64,000 nucleotides of DNA from the NCBI GenBank assembly GCA_037954235.1, contig JBBMOA010000014.1, positions 22,354,773-22,418,772 on the forward strand. Reading direction: 5' to 3'. Below the pieces are notes generated by a model. The model did no database searches and was not told the origin of the DNA. It saw only the letters and a program-made list of their open reading frames with translations. How positions within the stretch are numbered: position 1 is the stretch's first letter; every line of letters begins with the position of its first letter. Source of the DNA: Aulostomus chinensis. Its lineage: Eukaryota > Chordata > Actinopteri > Syngnathiformes > Aulostomidae. This document shows, piece by piece, positions 11,149 to 22,712 of the stretch. Position numbers and translations under genes: made by a program.

Positions 11149-13439
11149 TCAAGTAAATGTGCACAGGGCACAGCAGTGATTCAGGATCAGATGGGGAGGT
11201 AAATGAGTTTGTCGTCCTCCTGAATAGAGGGAGAACACTCGAAAGATACAAAAGGCTTCCGAGCTCACCACGAGAACACCCTACTTCCACATGATTTCCT
11301 GTTTATTCCTGGAATATTTAAGTAAGCTACGTCTCATGAATAGCAGTTGCTGTCTGATTCATACGGCCTGATAAGGTTAGGTACGTAAATAAGATGGTGG
11401 CAATTCATGCGTGCCTTTGAAGAACAACAGGAAGTCCCTGCTGTCAGCTTCAATTCACCGTGACTGCTATTGCTGTCACGGTTATTCGTCAGGATTCCAG
11501 CTGCTGCATTTTGGCCAACCTGGAAACTTTCTGACCACATTAGCTGACGGTACAACAACCCATCTGGGCTCAATTTCGAGTCCTCTTTTCTCTGTCAGCT
11601 CGTCTCTAAAGGAAATATGGTTCTACAAAATGTCATGACAAAATCCCAACTCTGTGTTTTTTTTCTGTGTGGTTTTGTCTGAGCTCTGCTGAAGATCCAA
11701 GAGGAGTTCAACAATAACCTTTGGAAATGTGATGCCTGTCAGGCTGTCACACCAATGAGGCAGATTAGCTGAGTTTATGGGTCTTTAACTTTAAATCAAT
11801 AAAACCCAATGACTCTAAACTTGATCGCTGGTCACTGATTTATGATGGCTGTGCAAACAGCCTCTGCAGTTCTCGGAATCATATTGGATACAGAAAACTT
11901 GTAGTGGTAAACACAGTAAGTATTTTAGTAGTAGAAAATGCTGCTACAGCAGCAGTGTGAGTCATAGTTTTATACTGTCAACGTAAGTAACATGGACAAG
12001 CAGGACTACTGATAGCAGTATTAGCACTGAAATGACCTCAGTAACAGTAGTAGTAATATCTTCTTTGTATTATCAGCAGCAATAGTCGAAGTAATAAAAA
12101 GGTATGGTCTTGGTTTCTTGTCTCTCTCTCTAAGAGCCATACACACCTGAGCGCCGGAGACAGGAGGCAAGTGATGCTTTTCAGTCCCTGGAACTCTGAG
12201 AGGATCCGTGGAATCACAGGTATGCGTGATGTCTAACAGCTGACCCGAGGTACTCGATGTGCTGACCCCTGTATGTTTGCGTCAGGAAGAACCCTAAGAA
12301 GGACCCTTTTATCTTTGGAAAGGCCTCGGAGCAGTGCTTTGCAGCGGGCAACATGGACGAGAGCGGTGAAGGAGAGTGAGAGATGAGCCACTCAGATGAA
12401 AGATCCCTCGGCCGACGCATGAATACTCCATCCTACTGATGAGGGTGCTGCAGGATTGTAAAGACTTAACCTGTTTCAAAGATCACGTTGAACGCTGGAT
12501 ACTTTGCGTGTTTGTGTGTCTTTGTTGTGACAGTTATTGATTCACTGAGTGATGTTTAGTCCTTCAGGGCCAGGGAGTGAAAAGAAACTACACCCAAGGT
12601 TTTTAAGCTGTTAGAGAAAAGCTGCAGCAAGACTTGGTGTGTACTCTGTAGTAATCAATCTGAGTGTTTACAGTTTGTTCCTGTGCAGTGAATGCAAGTT
12701 TCTGTTTCCTTGCCTCAGGGCTCAATTAGTGCCTTGAATGGCTGAGGCTGGCGCCACGGGGTTATACTAAATAACCGCAGAACAGCAGTGAAATGCTTTG
12801 AACAAGCTGAGCTTCATGACAATGAAGGCGAGACGTTTAACTTGGGATCTTCACATCTCATCAGGAAAACCCTGACGGTCGGTGGAGGAGGTTTGGGTGC
12901 CACACTCTGCTGGAACAGATTTGACATCCTAATAGGCCCCCATCAGCTCTGCTGACACGTTCAAGAGCGATCCACAGGCAGCTGCGTCTCCGAACGCATC
13001 CGGGTTCGGTTGCTGCAGCGGTGGATGCAGCTCGGTACCTTTGGATGGGAAGCCTGGAAGGGGGTTCTCAGGATATGGAGAGGGCTGTGATGTAAGAGGC
13101 TTTCATTGGCTGGGTGAAGAAAGCTTTGCTATGGGCTGTTGCACTGTAGCCTGCAGCTCAGTGGCATCTAATTTCAATGACAGTGGCTAATTCAAGGTCA
13201 GAACCTAGGATTTGCATATCTAAAAATAAGAGCCACTGCATTATTGTCTGGCACACAGCGACTCTGCTTTCCAAATTTTCCTCTAGTATCTTATGAATTT
13301 AAAGAAGCCCTGCTCCTGCCTTAGCAGCTGTTTTTAGAGTGACCCCAACAAAGCGGGCTATTTTTGGATCATGTTAAAATATTTTCCATTTATCTGGGGT
13401 AAATTATAATTCATCCCCCCTCCTTTACCTTCTGTGCAG

Positions 13440-13523
13440 AATGCTAAAAAAGGTCTGCGAACAGAACGGACACCTTGGATTTATGATCAGAGAGGCTCTC
13501 CGAGCGCACCTACAGGACTCCAG
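13440..13523 (+). other. Candidate 84-nt exon with strong splice sites, unidentified
   Basis: A long pyrimidine tract ending in ttctgtgcag precedes this segment and ccag-gtaagg follows it, so both splice sites are near consensus. It is exactly 28 codons and frame 1 is open throughout (starting NAKKGL and including TPWIYDQRG). I do not recognise the peptide, and no flanking exons of a matching gene were found. It could be an exon of a plus-strand gene or lncRNA, or a chance pair of sites. Confidence 0.25.
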
Positions 13524-16500
13524 GTAAGGACGTTAAATGATTTCTCGATTGTCCTCATTTAATCGTTTGTCCTCAGTTGTCAGTGCTGTTGTGTTGTACA
13601 CTGACTGAAGCTGTCGTGAACTAGTTTTGGCTGATAAAACTGGTCCGGGTTTGTCCCAGAGCAACGAGGCTGACCAGTTTGAGGTAAAAGCCTAATCCCT
13701 CTGTTTTTAACCCTTTGTGTCCGAACTGAAACTAAAGAGCAGTTTTTGTTTTTTTTTCAAATCTGCTTTCAGGCAGAACTCTGAAATCAATGTCAGATAT
13801 TTGCAGTGGGGAAGAAAGATGATGAACACATTGCACATAAATTCCAGTCACATACTCAAAGAAGAAAACTAAGCCGCAGGGAAATTATGAGAAGTTTATA
13901 ACATAACTATCATTGAATTCTCTTGCTCTCTCTCTCTTGCTCTTTCTCCCAAATGCAGGAGCTGAATCTCCGTGATAATTTTCAGTGGCGCTATCATAAC
14001 TATTCTGTATTAAACTATGATCCCCATCCGGTGGGTGAGTTGCTCTCATTTCATTTTGCTTTAACCTTTCTCTCTCAATGTCAGTCTGGTCGATAAACAG
14101 CAAGTATTTATCTTCCTTTATAGCGCTGCAGAAAATGGGAGACTACTACCACTATTCCTCCTGCACACAAGAAGACTCATTATCCTCGGTTGGTCAGGCC
14201 ATATCGATGTATAGCAGAGCAGATCCAGCAGGCAGCCCTCAGGTGAATTACTGGGCCCGTAATCTCATCACCCTATGATAAACTTAATTAAACTTCCACA
14301 GGCTCAGGCCCCCTGCAATAAAAACAACAAACAGAATTATACATTGCTGTTATTTGGAGTCTTTGGGAATAATCTATCAATGCAACATTTTAATATGATT
14401 TCCACACACGGAAGGTACAACAATGGCACATCCTTCCACTGAGCTTGTTTCGTATTTCAGGTTATGATGGGCAGGAGATCGTGGCGGAGAAGAAAATCCA
14501 TGAAACAACCAACGATGAAGACAAATGTTGTCGTGATGGTCATGTGTGACACGTGTGTGCATACTGTATCCTCTGAGATGTGAGGAGAGCGAGGACGGAG
14601 GGGCTGGAATGCCATGTTCAGTAGCTCTGCTCACAGTCCACATGGAAAAAGCCTTGAGGAGAATGACTCAGAACGCTGCACGGATCCTCTTGGTAAGCAT
14701 AAAGCAATCAAGCACACTGTTATAGTATATCAACCCCCTTTGATGGTTTCATCTACCTTTAATTATTGAAATATGTGAAAACCTAAATTGAATTGCCTTC
14801 ATGAATAAGACATTAAGGACACTGTACACAGCTACTTTGAGAGAGAAAATGTGAACATTCATTTAAATGATTCCTCCTGTTTCTCTAAAGGCCTGCACTC
14901 TCTGCTCGCTGCTGTGGTCGTTACTGTTATTGTGCCATTGCAGATCCGTCTCAGTGAGTAATTGTGCTTCTCTCCGCTGCTCTCACTTGCTTGTGTTTGC
15001 CACAAGATGGTGGCGTTTCCTCACATACTGCACCTGCTGCTCTGACAGCTCGAACACAGACTACTGTATCAGGCGTTAACATTCATTGTGACTCTCTTTC
15101 TTCTTATTTACTTATGAACGGAGGACTGGGAGATTCCAGCGGTGATGTGGTAGCACTGAGGGGCAGATGACATCACGGTGGACCCTCAGAGCGCGAGGGA
15201 AACTGAGGTCTACCGTCCTGCTAAGCAGCAGCTCCACCAGGCCAGCTGTTCAGCTGTGACTCTGTCAGGTATTTGCTTTGTGCCCTCTGGGTCACTCTGC
15301 TCTATCCTGCCCTACAATAGCCAGCGCAGTGATCCAATAACCACAGCAAAAGCCCCAGACGCTACACAGAGTAAGAGCCTACATTTAGGGGATGAGCTAG
15401 AGCTCTATTTGCGCTTCGGTGGCTTGTGACTCATTTGAACTTAAATGAGACAGGAAGAAGTGCTGATCAGAGTGTGCTGCTTTATGAGAGTGTTGATAAT
15501 ATGTCCTCAGTAACCCCTCCATTGTTTTGTCTGTGGAAAAGAAAAGATGGATCATGCAGCTCTTTAGATGAATACAGAGTTGAAGCTACAGTTTATATTG
15601 TCTTGGGGGGAGCGGTGCCAAGATGAGTGAGTGGGAGCGTTTGTTATGCAACTCTAAATCCAATAAAATGATTCCTAGTCTGAATTTGGGAGAATCTTTC
15701 ATTTCAGTTATTAATTTTGGAGGAGATTTCAGGGGTAAAGTGAAGGACGAAGCCTGTGATGACTGTGTAATTAAAAGAAAGGATCAGCCACAGCCTGAGT
15801 GATGGATGCGTTGGGGGATGTTGTTTTTTTAATTGGTCAGCTATTACTGCTTGTTCCTGGCTCTATCAGTGACACGTTGATGATGCGTGTCTTGCAGGAG
15901 ACCGGACATGCAACAGCATGCAGAACCCCTCACCGTTTAGTCCAAGGCTGCTGTCACAGAATTCCAGGAGCTGTTAATTTAGTCTCTCCTGGTCGATAGG
16001 TGAGGTAGACATTATCAGTTCTACCTATCACCGTAGCAGAAAAGTAGTTCGGCTTGAAAGGATTAGTTGCTATAGCAACAGAAGAGCCCCCGAGCACACC
16101 TATGGAGCCCTCGCAGGGGCATCAGTCAAATCATAAGGCTTCTCTGGGCTTCTGTGATAGTTTTCAATAAAACAGCATGATGGCCAGTACACTTAAGAGT
16201 TTTTTTTTTTCTGTGGCTGTGAACAAAAACGAGGAAGAGCAAATGTTACTCAGTTCTTAACCGTTATTTGCGCTGTGATGATGAGCAGTTTATAGCAGCG
16301 AGTGTTGTCTCTCTTGGTGGAGCTGTCATTAGTGAGGGAAGGCGTTTCACAGAGTAAACAGTGCCGCGAGGAGCACTTCACTTCGGGCTGAAGTCTGCAT
16401 ATAATTTGGGGATGGAATAATGATGTCGCTCTTAGGCCAAGAGAGCGCACCAGAAAAAGAAGTGGTACTTTTGATAATGTTGATGCATGATATTGGTTTA

Positions 16501-16866
16501 GTCACTATGTCATTATTATTACAACTCAAACACATAATTTTTGCTAAGTTTGTGGGAGAGGCATCGGCGCTGGTGCCGAGCCACAGCACAAGGCTAACAC
16601 GCTGCTGCTGCTGCTGTACAGGTGTGCCGTTCACCAACTCTGCTGAATGTCAGCGTAACAACATTTGCTCAAAACAGCGGCGGCTGAGGTGAAAAACTTT
16701 AGATTTGCAGGGCATCAAGCACAACACTGGAGAAGGTAAAACGTCGGCCTGATGGAGGAGCTAAATGATCCACGCAGAGCACCACATCATCAAGTGGTTC
16801 CAGCTGAAGGAAAAATGCCGATTCCACCGTGGAAGCAACAGCCATGGGTGAAACGGATTGATGATG

Positions 16867-16869
16867 ACC

Positions 16870-16903
<34 letters not shown>

Positions 16904-16907
16904 TCAG
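16867..16907. repeat. (CCA)n/(TCA)n trinucleotide microsatellite
   Basis: A CCA run of about six units passes into a TCA run of about seven. Read as protein it gives poly-His (plus) or poly-Asp/Gly (minus). Confidence 0.93.
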
Positions 16908-17010
16908 CATGGATGCTGAAAGATTTGGGCTGAGGGATAAGAGAGCAATGCGACTCCTCAACCCCATAAACAGCAGAGGAAGCAAGATCCACCACATCAA
17001 GCATGAACTG

Positions 17011-17037
17011 GAGGGAGGAGGAGGAGGAGGAGGAGAG
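17011..17037. repeat. (GGA)n trinucleotide microsatellite
   Basis: About eight GGA units with one imperfection, 100 bp from the CCA/TCA repeat. Confidence 0.9.
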
Positions 17038-17267
17038 GACCTGTCCAGAGCTGTGTAGCACCCCATGGTGGAGGAAGGAGAGGACTGGCAAGCCAACCGC
17101 CTACCCAGAAACAGCTGGAAGGACAAAAGCGCAGGGACCCACTCACCTATCGAATCCAAAACTGAAAGGTGCGAGCCCACTGAGGTAGTGAAGCGGACGG
17201 GTTGGAGGCCAGGCCCTCTGCAGGGTCACCTGGAGGGTGAGGGGGTATCTGATTGTTGAGAGACACT

Positions 17268-18362
17268 CAGTGATACGGTGGCACTGAGGGGCAAAACACA
17301 ACATTTCCCACAACACAAAAACATTTGACATTTCAGATTACGGAAAGGGTAGGGCCAACATTCTTGTTTGTGATTGGATGAACCCAAGTTTTGCAACAGT
17401 TCAATGATGTCATTTCCTGTTCCTTTTGCGTACAACTCTCAGCAGCATCTTTGCACGAATTTTAAACTGAGTTTGAAAGAATGGAAGAGGATATTGAAAC
17501 CATGAGGGAATATTTTACATATTACATAATAATAACATAGGACATAATTGTCCATGTGCTTTCAACATATCATGACATTAAGATGTCCCGTAGAACTCTG
17601 AAAGCACGTTTGAAAGATTTAGGACTGAGGAGACGGGCGGCTACTCTTCAGCGAGTCACATCAGAAGGGCTATTTTATCAGAGCTGCGCGGACCTGGACA
17701 GATGTTTGGATACAGGACACTGTGGTTGACTTTTAAGGAGAAATATGGCCTCTGTGTTAAAAGGGACACGGTAATGCGGATGCTTTGAGAACTGAACCCA
17801 TGCGGGACCTGGTGGTGGACACGTCGTAGGTTCATTAGACGCACGTACTGTTCCATGGGTCCAAATTACTTGTGGCATGTAGACGGGCTTGACAAATTAA
17901 AACCATTGGGCATGGCGATATCTGGCTGCATAGACAGGTTCTCAGAATCATGTGGCTCAAATGTGGACCTACAAACACCAACCCTGAAGTAATTAAAACA
18001 ACTTCATCAACTGTGTTCGAAGTGTTGCCGTTATTCCTGTGAGACGCAGACTGTGGAACAGAGAGCAGGACAACGATTGGCCAGTTATCCACCCTCGTTA
18101 GTTATCAATGGTTTTAAAATAGTCCTTTATGATTTCAATGTCCTCTTCCATCCTTTCAAACTCAGTTTAAAATTTCGCGTAAGGACGCAAGGACGAGTAG
18201 TACGCAGAAGGAACTGGAAATTACATCATTGAACTGTTGCCAAAGTTGAGTTCGTCCAGTCACAAACAAAAATGTTGTCCCTACCCTTTTCCTAATCTGG
18301 AATGTCGTTGTGTTTTGTCAGATGTTTTTGTGTTTTGCCCCTCAGGGCCACCGTGCAGTGAC
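17268..18362. mobile_element. TIR DNA transposon with integrase-type transposase remnant
   Basis: The ends are long imperfect inverted repeats of about 250 bp. The left (17,268-17,518) and the reverse complement of the right (18,106-18,362) share ctgaggggcaaaacacaa, aagggtaggg, caacagttcaatgatgt and ttttaaactgagtttgaaag in order. The interior codes, with frameshifts, for a DDE/rve integrase-like transposase on the plus strand. Inside the left repeat is a start reading MEEDIETM, and inside the right repeat (opposite strand) a near-copy reading MEEDIEII. The superfamily is not assigned; Ginger-like and IS3EU-like groups carry integrase-related enzymes and are candidates. Target-site duplications were not identified. 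Confidence 0.8.
17575..18000 (+). pseudogene. Integrase-core transposase fragment
   Basis: From about 17,576 the plus strand reads KMSRRTLKARLKDLGLRRRAA. After a frameshift near 17,660 it reads GPGQMFGYRTLWLTFKEKYGL, then an in-frame stop near 17,789, then GPNYLWHVDGLDKLKPLG and GCIDRFSE. The WHVDGxDKLKP and GCIDxFSR blocks are typical of a eukaryotic integrase-core family, and the first Asp of the catalytic triad lies in the HVDG block. The frame ends near 17,990, so the later catalytic residues are not readable. Confidence 0.75.
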
Positions 18363-19859
18363 CCCAATTAAAACCACTGTTTGAGCCAAATGTTGCCCCC
18401 TAGAGGTGGCTGCTTGAACACTGATTTGGCTCTAAACTGGCTTAGTTTTTGATCGGTGGCGCTGCTGCTAACAAACTGTGGATGCCACAACCTCTTGTGA
18501 ACTTGACGAACAAAATATAGCCTAAAGTTTTTGATGGCTTTGCTTAATTTGGGCTGTTTTTGATGTTTTCTTGCCCTTGGTACGGTTTACTTTGATACAT
18601 TCAAGGAAGTTGTGTTGAACTTTCTAACTGGAATCACACAACGCTTTCACACCGCACTCACACCCATGCAAACACCAACAATAGCATTAGGTATTCTTAC
18701 TTTCAACGATTCAGTCAGTTTAGGACAAGCGCTCTGTAAAGCTTTACACTCAGGTTCACGCAGTGGTTACTTCCAGTTCTCTTCAAGTCATCTCTTACAT
18801 TTCATATGTTTGTGATATTCTGCTTGAAAACGCATTTTCTCAGGAGTTCGTTGAACAGATTTAGATGGTTTGTCAATCTTTCTGTTTGATTGTTAATGAG
18901 ATCATGCTCACTGTTGGCCTTTGGTGCCCTGTGCTGCAGGTCATTGAACCATCTCTCCTCCGCACTGACAGCCTCTCTCGCTTTCACAGCGAAGGTTGCA
19001 TTCTTCAACTCTCTCTGAACCCTCCGGTACACAAAAGCTGTCACCTGTTACTCCAATATTTGATTTGCAGTTGTTTCAAAGTCCTGCATTTCCTTCAGGC
19101 TGGTGTCACATATTTTCCATCCTAAACCCTGCCTGCACTATGAGCTTTCCTGAGTGCAGTTTGAGTAACTGTTAATCAAGGAGGAACAGCAACCAATCAC
19201 TGAGTGCCGTTTATTTGATTGGAACATCTGAGTTCGCATGAAATCTGACACTTGAACGTGAAATGCCGGCTATGACTGGTTCAGCCCGCTGAGCTAAACA
19301 AACACACCCCAGTGTGGCTCCTGAGATCATTTGGTGCCACGTTAAAAGGTGAGAGTAAGACAATGGCTTCCATAAATGCTTTTTTTAATCAGGTGGTGCA
19401 ATGTGAAGATAAGATAATTACATGTCACACAATATTCCGTCGTGCTCAGGGCCTAATAATAGCTTATCCTATGTAACCTCTCCTGGACTTTGACAGCATC
19501 TGTATCAAGTGAACTGCTGCACAATATCCCCCACCGCCACCGGTCATAAACGGATATCAGACACATCATCATCATCAGTATCACAAGCTTTTGCTTTCTG
19601 TGCGAGGCTTGTCCAGATTTTGATTCCCTAGACTGAATGTCGTATTGACTCCATTTGACCTCAAGTGACACCCGTGACACACGTTTCACATTTATGGCAA
19701 AATACATGTCTACCGTAATTGATCATCTTTGGTGATTCTGCAACTTCATGAATACATTCCATGTTTTTTAATGAACCCATTAAAAAACCTTTTTCCTTAG
19801 ATTTTTTTTCTTCCAGTTTGAATTTCTAAACCGGCACATCCTAATCCTTAATCATAAAT

Positions 19860-20300
19860 TTTTACGTTACAAGCAGGCCAGCCGACCCAAGAACGAAAAA
19901 GCAGAGGACAGGGCAGAGCTGAAGAACTGAAGACATTTATTGATATAACCAAGGGAGACAGGGCAGATTCCAGGTAGGCAGAAACGGCAGAGGATGTGAC
20001 AAAGGCTGACAGACAAAACCCATTAAAACAGAAACTCTCACAGCACAAAAGCAGGTGGGAGAGCTGACTGGGCAAGAACCACGAGGGGGGCTGACTCGAT
20101 TGAGGGGGGATGCAGACGAAGACGGGAAGAACAGCAAACCCGGACACAGGAGAAAGGGGAGTTTAAAAATAAAACAGGACCTAACTAAAACAGACAGAAA
20201 AAATAATACCATACAAAAAAAAAAAATACAATCAAAACTGACGATCAAAACAAGAATTCGAAAACTAAAAACATGTCACAATCCAGATGGGACTGTACCT
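19860..20300. repeat. Probable degenerate dispersed repeat
   Basis: This purine-rich, A-rich segment reads in the style of a common fish interspersed repeat (runs such as gacagggcag and aaaacagaaa, and long A tracts). It yields overlapping Ser/Pro/Phe-rich minus-strand frames without domains. No boundaries or second copy were found in this window, so the call rests on style only. Confidence 0.3.
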
Positions 20301-20563
20301 TTCAACTGATCATAAATACGATCACAAACATCTCTATGATGAAAATTACAATTTTGGTTGTGCAATAGGTCTTTTTGTGAGGATAACAATAATACTTGAA
20401 ACTAGCAATCTCAGCAGTCGGTATATGAACATGTGAACATGTTTATGGCCGCCGGAGTGCAACGCTGGAACATGATATCAGCTGCAGGATCTTAATAGAG
20501 GGATATATCCGTCACACCGGACACCATCACACACTATTGTTCCATTGTTACCACTGTTTTAAT

Positions 20564-20565
<2 letters not shown>

Positions 20566-20625
<60 letters not shown>
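20566..20625. repeat. (CA)n microsatellite
   Basis: About 30 CA dinucleotides, uninterrupted. Confidence 0.97.
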
Positions 20626-20627
<2 letters not shown>

Positions 20628-21461
20628 CTGGGGAATGAAGAGGCCTCTAGTGGTGGAGCTACCATCTAGAATATGTGCGACTGTAGCACGTTTAGCTCTG
20701 AAGGAACTATGTGAAATGCTGAAATAAGCCAGGAATGTTGTCATGTTATCGGACCTGAAGCCGCAGGTCTTGGGCCCTGGGTGAAGAGAGGGGCTGAGCT
20801 CTCAACTCATGATGTTACCCTCGCTACAGAGGCTTTGAGGTGTGTGGCGAATGTCAGGCACTTCCTGGTGGAGCTCTGCAGTGGGGCTTGCATTGTTTTG
20901 GGGAATTAACCTTATTTGCAGCCATTGCTTCGAGAAAGGGTTCAAGTTTTTTGGCACGCTTTGACAAGATATCTCCCAACTATTTCTCATTTTTGTGGGT
21001 TGTTACAAGTAGTTGGTTGTTCTGCAGCTAATTCGAGGACACTGGCTGACACAGAGCAGGAAGGACTCTTTTAGGAGATCTTTGACTTGATTCCATGTTT
21101 CAGATTAAGATTTCTGTCTTGTCAGCAGCTTTATCAGTACATTTTCAGTTCATATTGTCACAGATAACTTTAAAAAAACATTATGACAGATTTTCTATAA
21201 AGTATATTTAGATTTACCTTTAATCTGTTTTTCCCCCCTGACAGATAAATCATCTGTGATAAGGAGGTGGGACAAAGAAAGAGTAACACACAATAAACTG
21301 ATCCGTAATCTGCCACTTGTGAACATGTGTGACTTTATCTGAGGACACCAGTTCACTGCCAAGATATGGTCCAATCAGTACTTGCTCTGATATTGTGTTT
21401 GTGTTGACACCTGGCCTGAAAGCTTGAAGGCCTCATGAAGCTTCATCTCGCCACAACTACT

Positions 21462-22712
21462 GTCAACTGATCACCGTCTGGTGGTGAGTTGGGTCAGGTG
21501 GCCGGGTAGGCCTCTGCATAGGCTTGGTAACCCCAAATGGGAAGTGTGGGTAAACTGGGAACGCCTGGAGGAGGTCCCTGTTCAGATGGACGTCACCTCA
21601 GGCATCCCTGTGGAGGTTGGGGGCATTGGGCCAGGGTGGTCAATGTTCTGGGTGACTCAAAGCGCGGTACGCCTGAAGCCCCCAGGTGGACACTGGTGGT
21701 CAGGAGGGCCACTTGAGTGAAGAATGAGGCCTTCCAGGGTGTGTTGCACCAGAGGCACGTGCAAGGACTTGACGGGCCTGAGTGACAGCCCCCTCAGCCA
21801 TGACTGAGGTGAAGCAGGAGGTGTGGGAGGAGGCCAGAGAAGTTATGGAGAAGAAATTTTGATCAGTACCAAAGCTGGGAAAACTGGGAACCATCCGAGC
21901 AGGGAAAAGTAAGGATGTGACGCTGTCGAGACCTCAACTGAGGAAATAGTTGGGTGTGGGAAGGAGCTCTTTGAGGAGCTAAGAGTTTGTTGGGCTGAGG
22001 TATCCGTGATGGCTTTTTGTGACTGATGTGGCCCTGATGACATCATCGTTCTGTGACGGTCTGTATGAAGGAACTGGGATGAGGATCAGCACCTCGAAAC
22101 CTGAGGTCATGGTTCCCAGCAGGAAAATGGTGGACTGTCTTCTTGAAGAGAAGGAGTTCAGGAATCTCAGGTCCCTGCTCTTCAGTTATGGGACGACGGA
22201 GTGCGAGATGGCCGGAGAATCAGAGCAGTGGTAGCAGTTTTACGTTTGTACTCCAATCCTGTTGTGACGCAAAGGGAACTGAGCTAGAGGTCAAAGCTCT
22301 CCAGCCTTCCTCTTTCTTTATTGTCACCGATGGCCATGAATTATGGGTCATCAACAAATCATGCATCACAAATATAAGCAGCCTCCTCTGAACGGTGTCT
22401 GGCATCTGGTGAGAGGTCCAGCCACCAGTGAGGAAGTCAGAGTAGAGCTGCTGCTCCTTTGTGTCGAAAGGAGCCAGTTGTGGTGGTTCTGGCATAGGGA
22501 GGTGGTGCCTCCATAGGGAGGAGTTCCAGGTACGTCCAGCTCAGTTGAGGCCCCGGGACCGGCCGAGGACCAGGTAGAGGGACGGTTTCTCCATGCTTGC
22601 ATGAGAGTGCTTCATGATCCCCCAGTCAGAACTGGTTACTGTACCCTGGGACAGGAGGTATGGAGTTCCCTGCTGGAGCTGCTGGATACTGGTAGAAGAT
22701 GGACGGGTGGAT
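21462..22712 (+). mobile_element. LINE fragment, second family (endonuclease/RT-type ORF2), internally deleted
   Basis: The plus strand matches, block by block, a widespread fish non-LTR retrotransposon of the I/Nimb-like type. There is a region containing ggcatccctgtggaggttgg (about 21,600), then ctcaactgaggaaat, then the RT motif region now reading DVALMTS (22,024-22,044), then a segment with gggatgaggatcagcacctc, then post-RT blocks around 22,320-22,560. The part between about 21,960 and 22,020, which should hold the RT fingers and palm, is lost. Frameshifts and stops throughout make it inert. The clade name is from memory of consensus sequences and should be taken as tentative. Confidence 0.7.

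Larger units (their letters stand above)
6841..13439. other. Non-coding stretch with microsatellites
   Basis: No gene was recognised. It holds a (CT)n tract (8,496-8,525), a (CA)n tract (11,110-11,147) and unremarkable AT-rich sequence. The longest open frame (about 9,959-9,561, minus, 132 codons) has low-information composition, no splice context and no familiar motif, so I do not call it. Confidence 0.5.
13524..17267. other. Non-coding stretch
   Basis: No supported gene. Contents include an exon-like piece near 14,641-14,693 ending in cctcttg-gtaagc, and trinucleotide repeats at 16,867-16,907 and 17,011-17,037. The latter generate spurious Asp/Gly/His- and Ser/Pro/Glu-rich frames on both strands. 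Confidence 0.45.
18363..21460. other. Non-coding stretch with a microsatellite and a degenerate repeat
   Basis: No gene recognised. It contains a probable old dispersed repeat at 19,860-20,300 and a 60-bp (CA)n tract at 20,566-20,625. Confidence 0.45.

Noticed and set aside
16699..17180. 130-139-codon minus-strand frames rich in Ser, Asp, Gly and Met
   Set aside because: Their length is due to the CCA/TCA and GGA trinucleotide repeats; flanking parts show no known domain.
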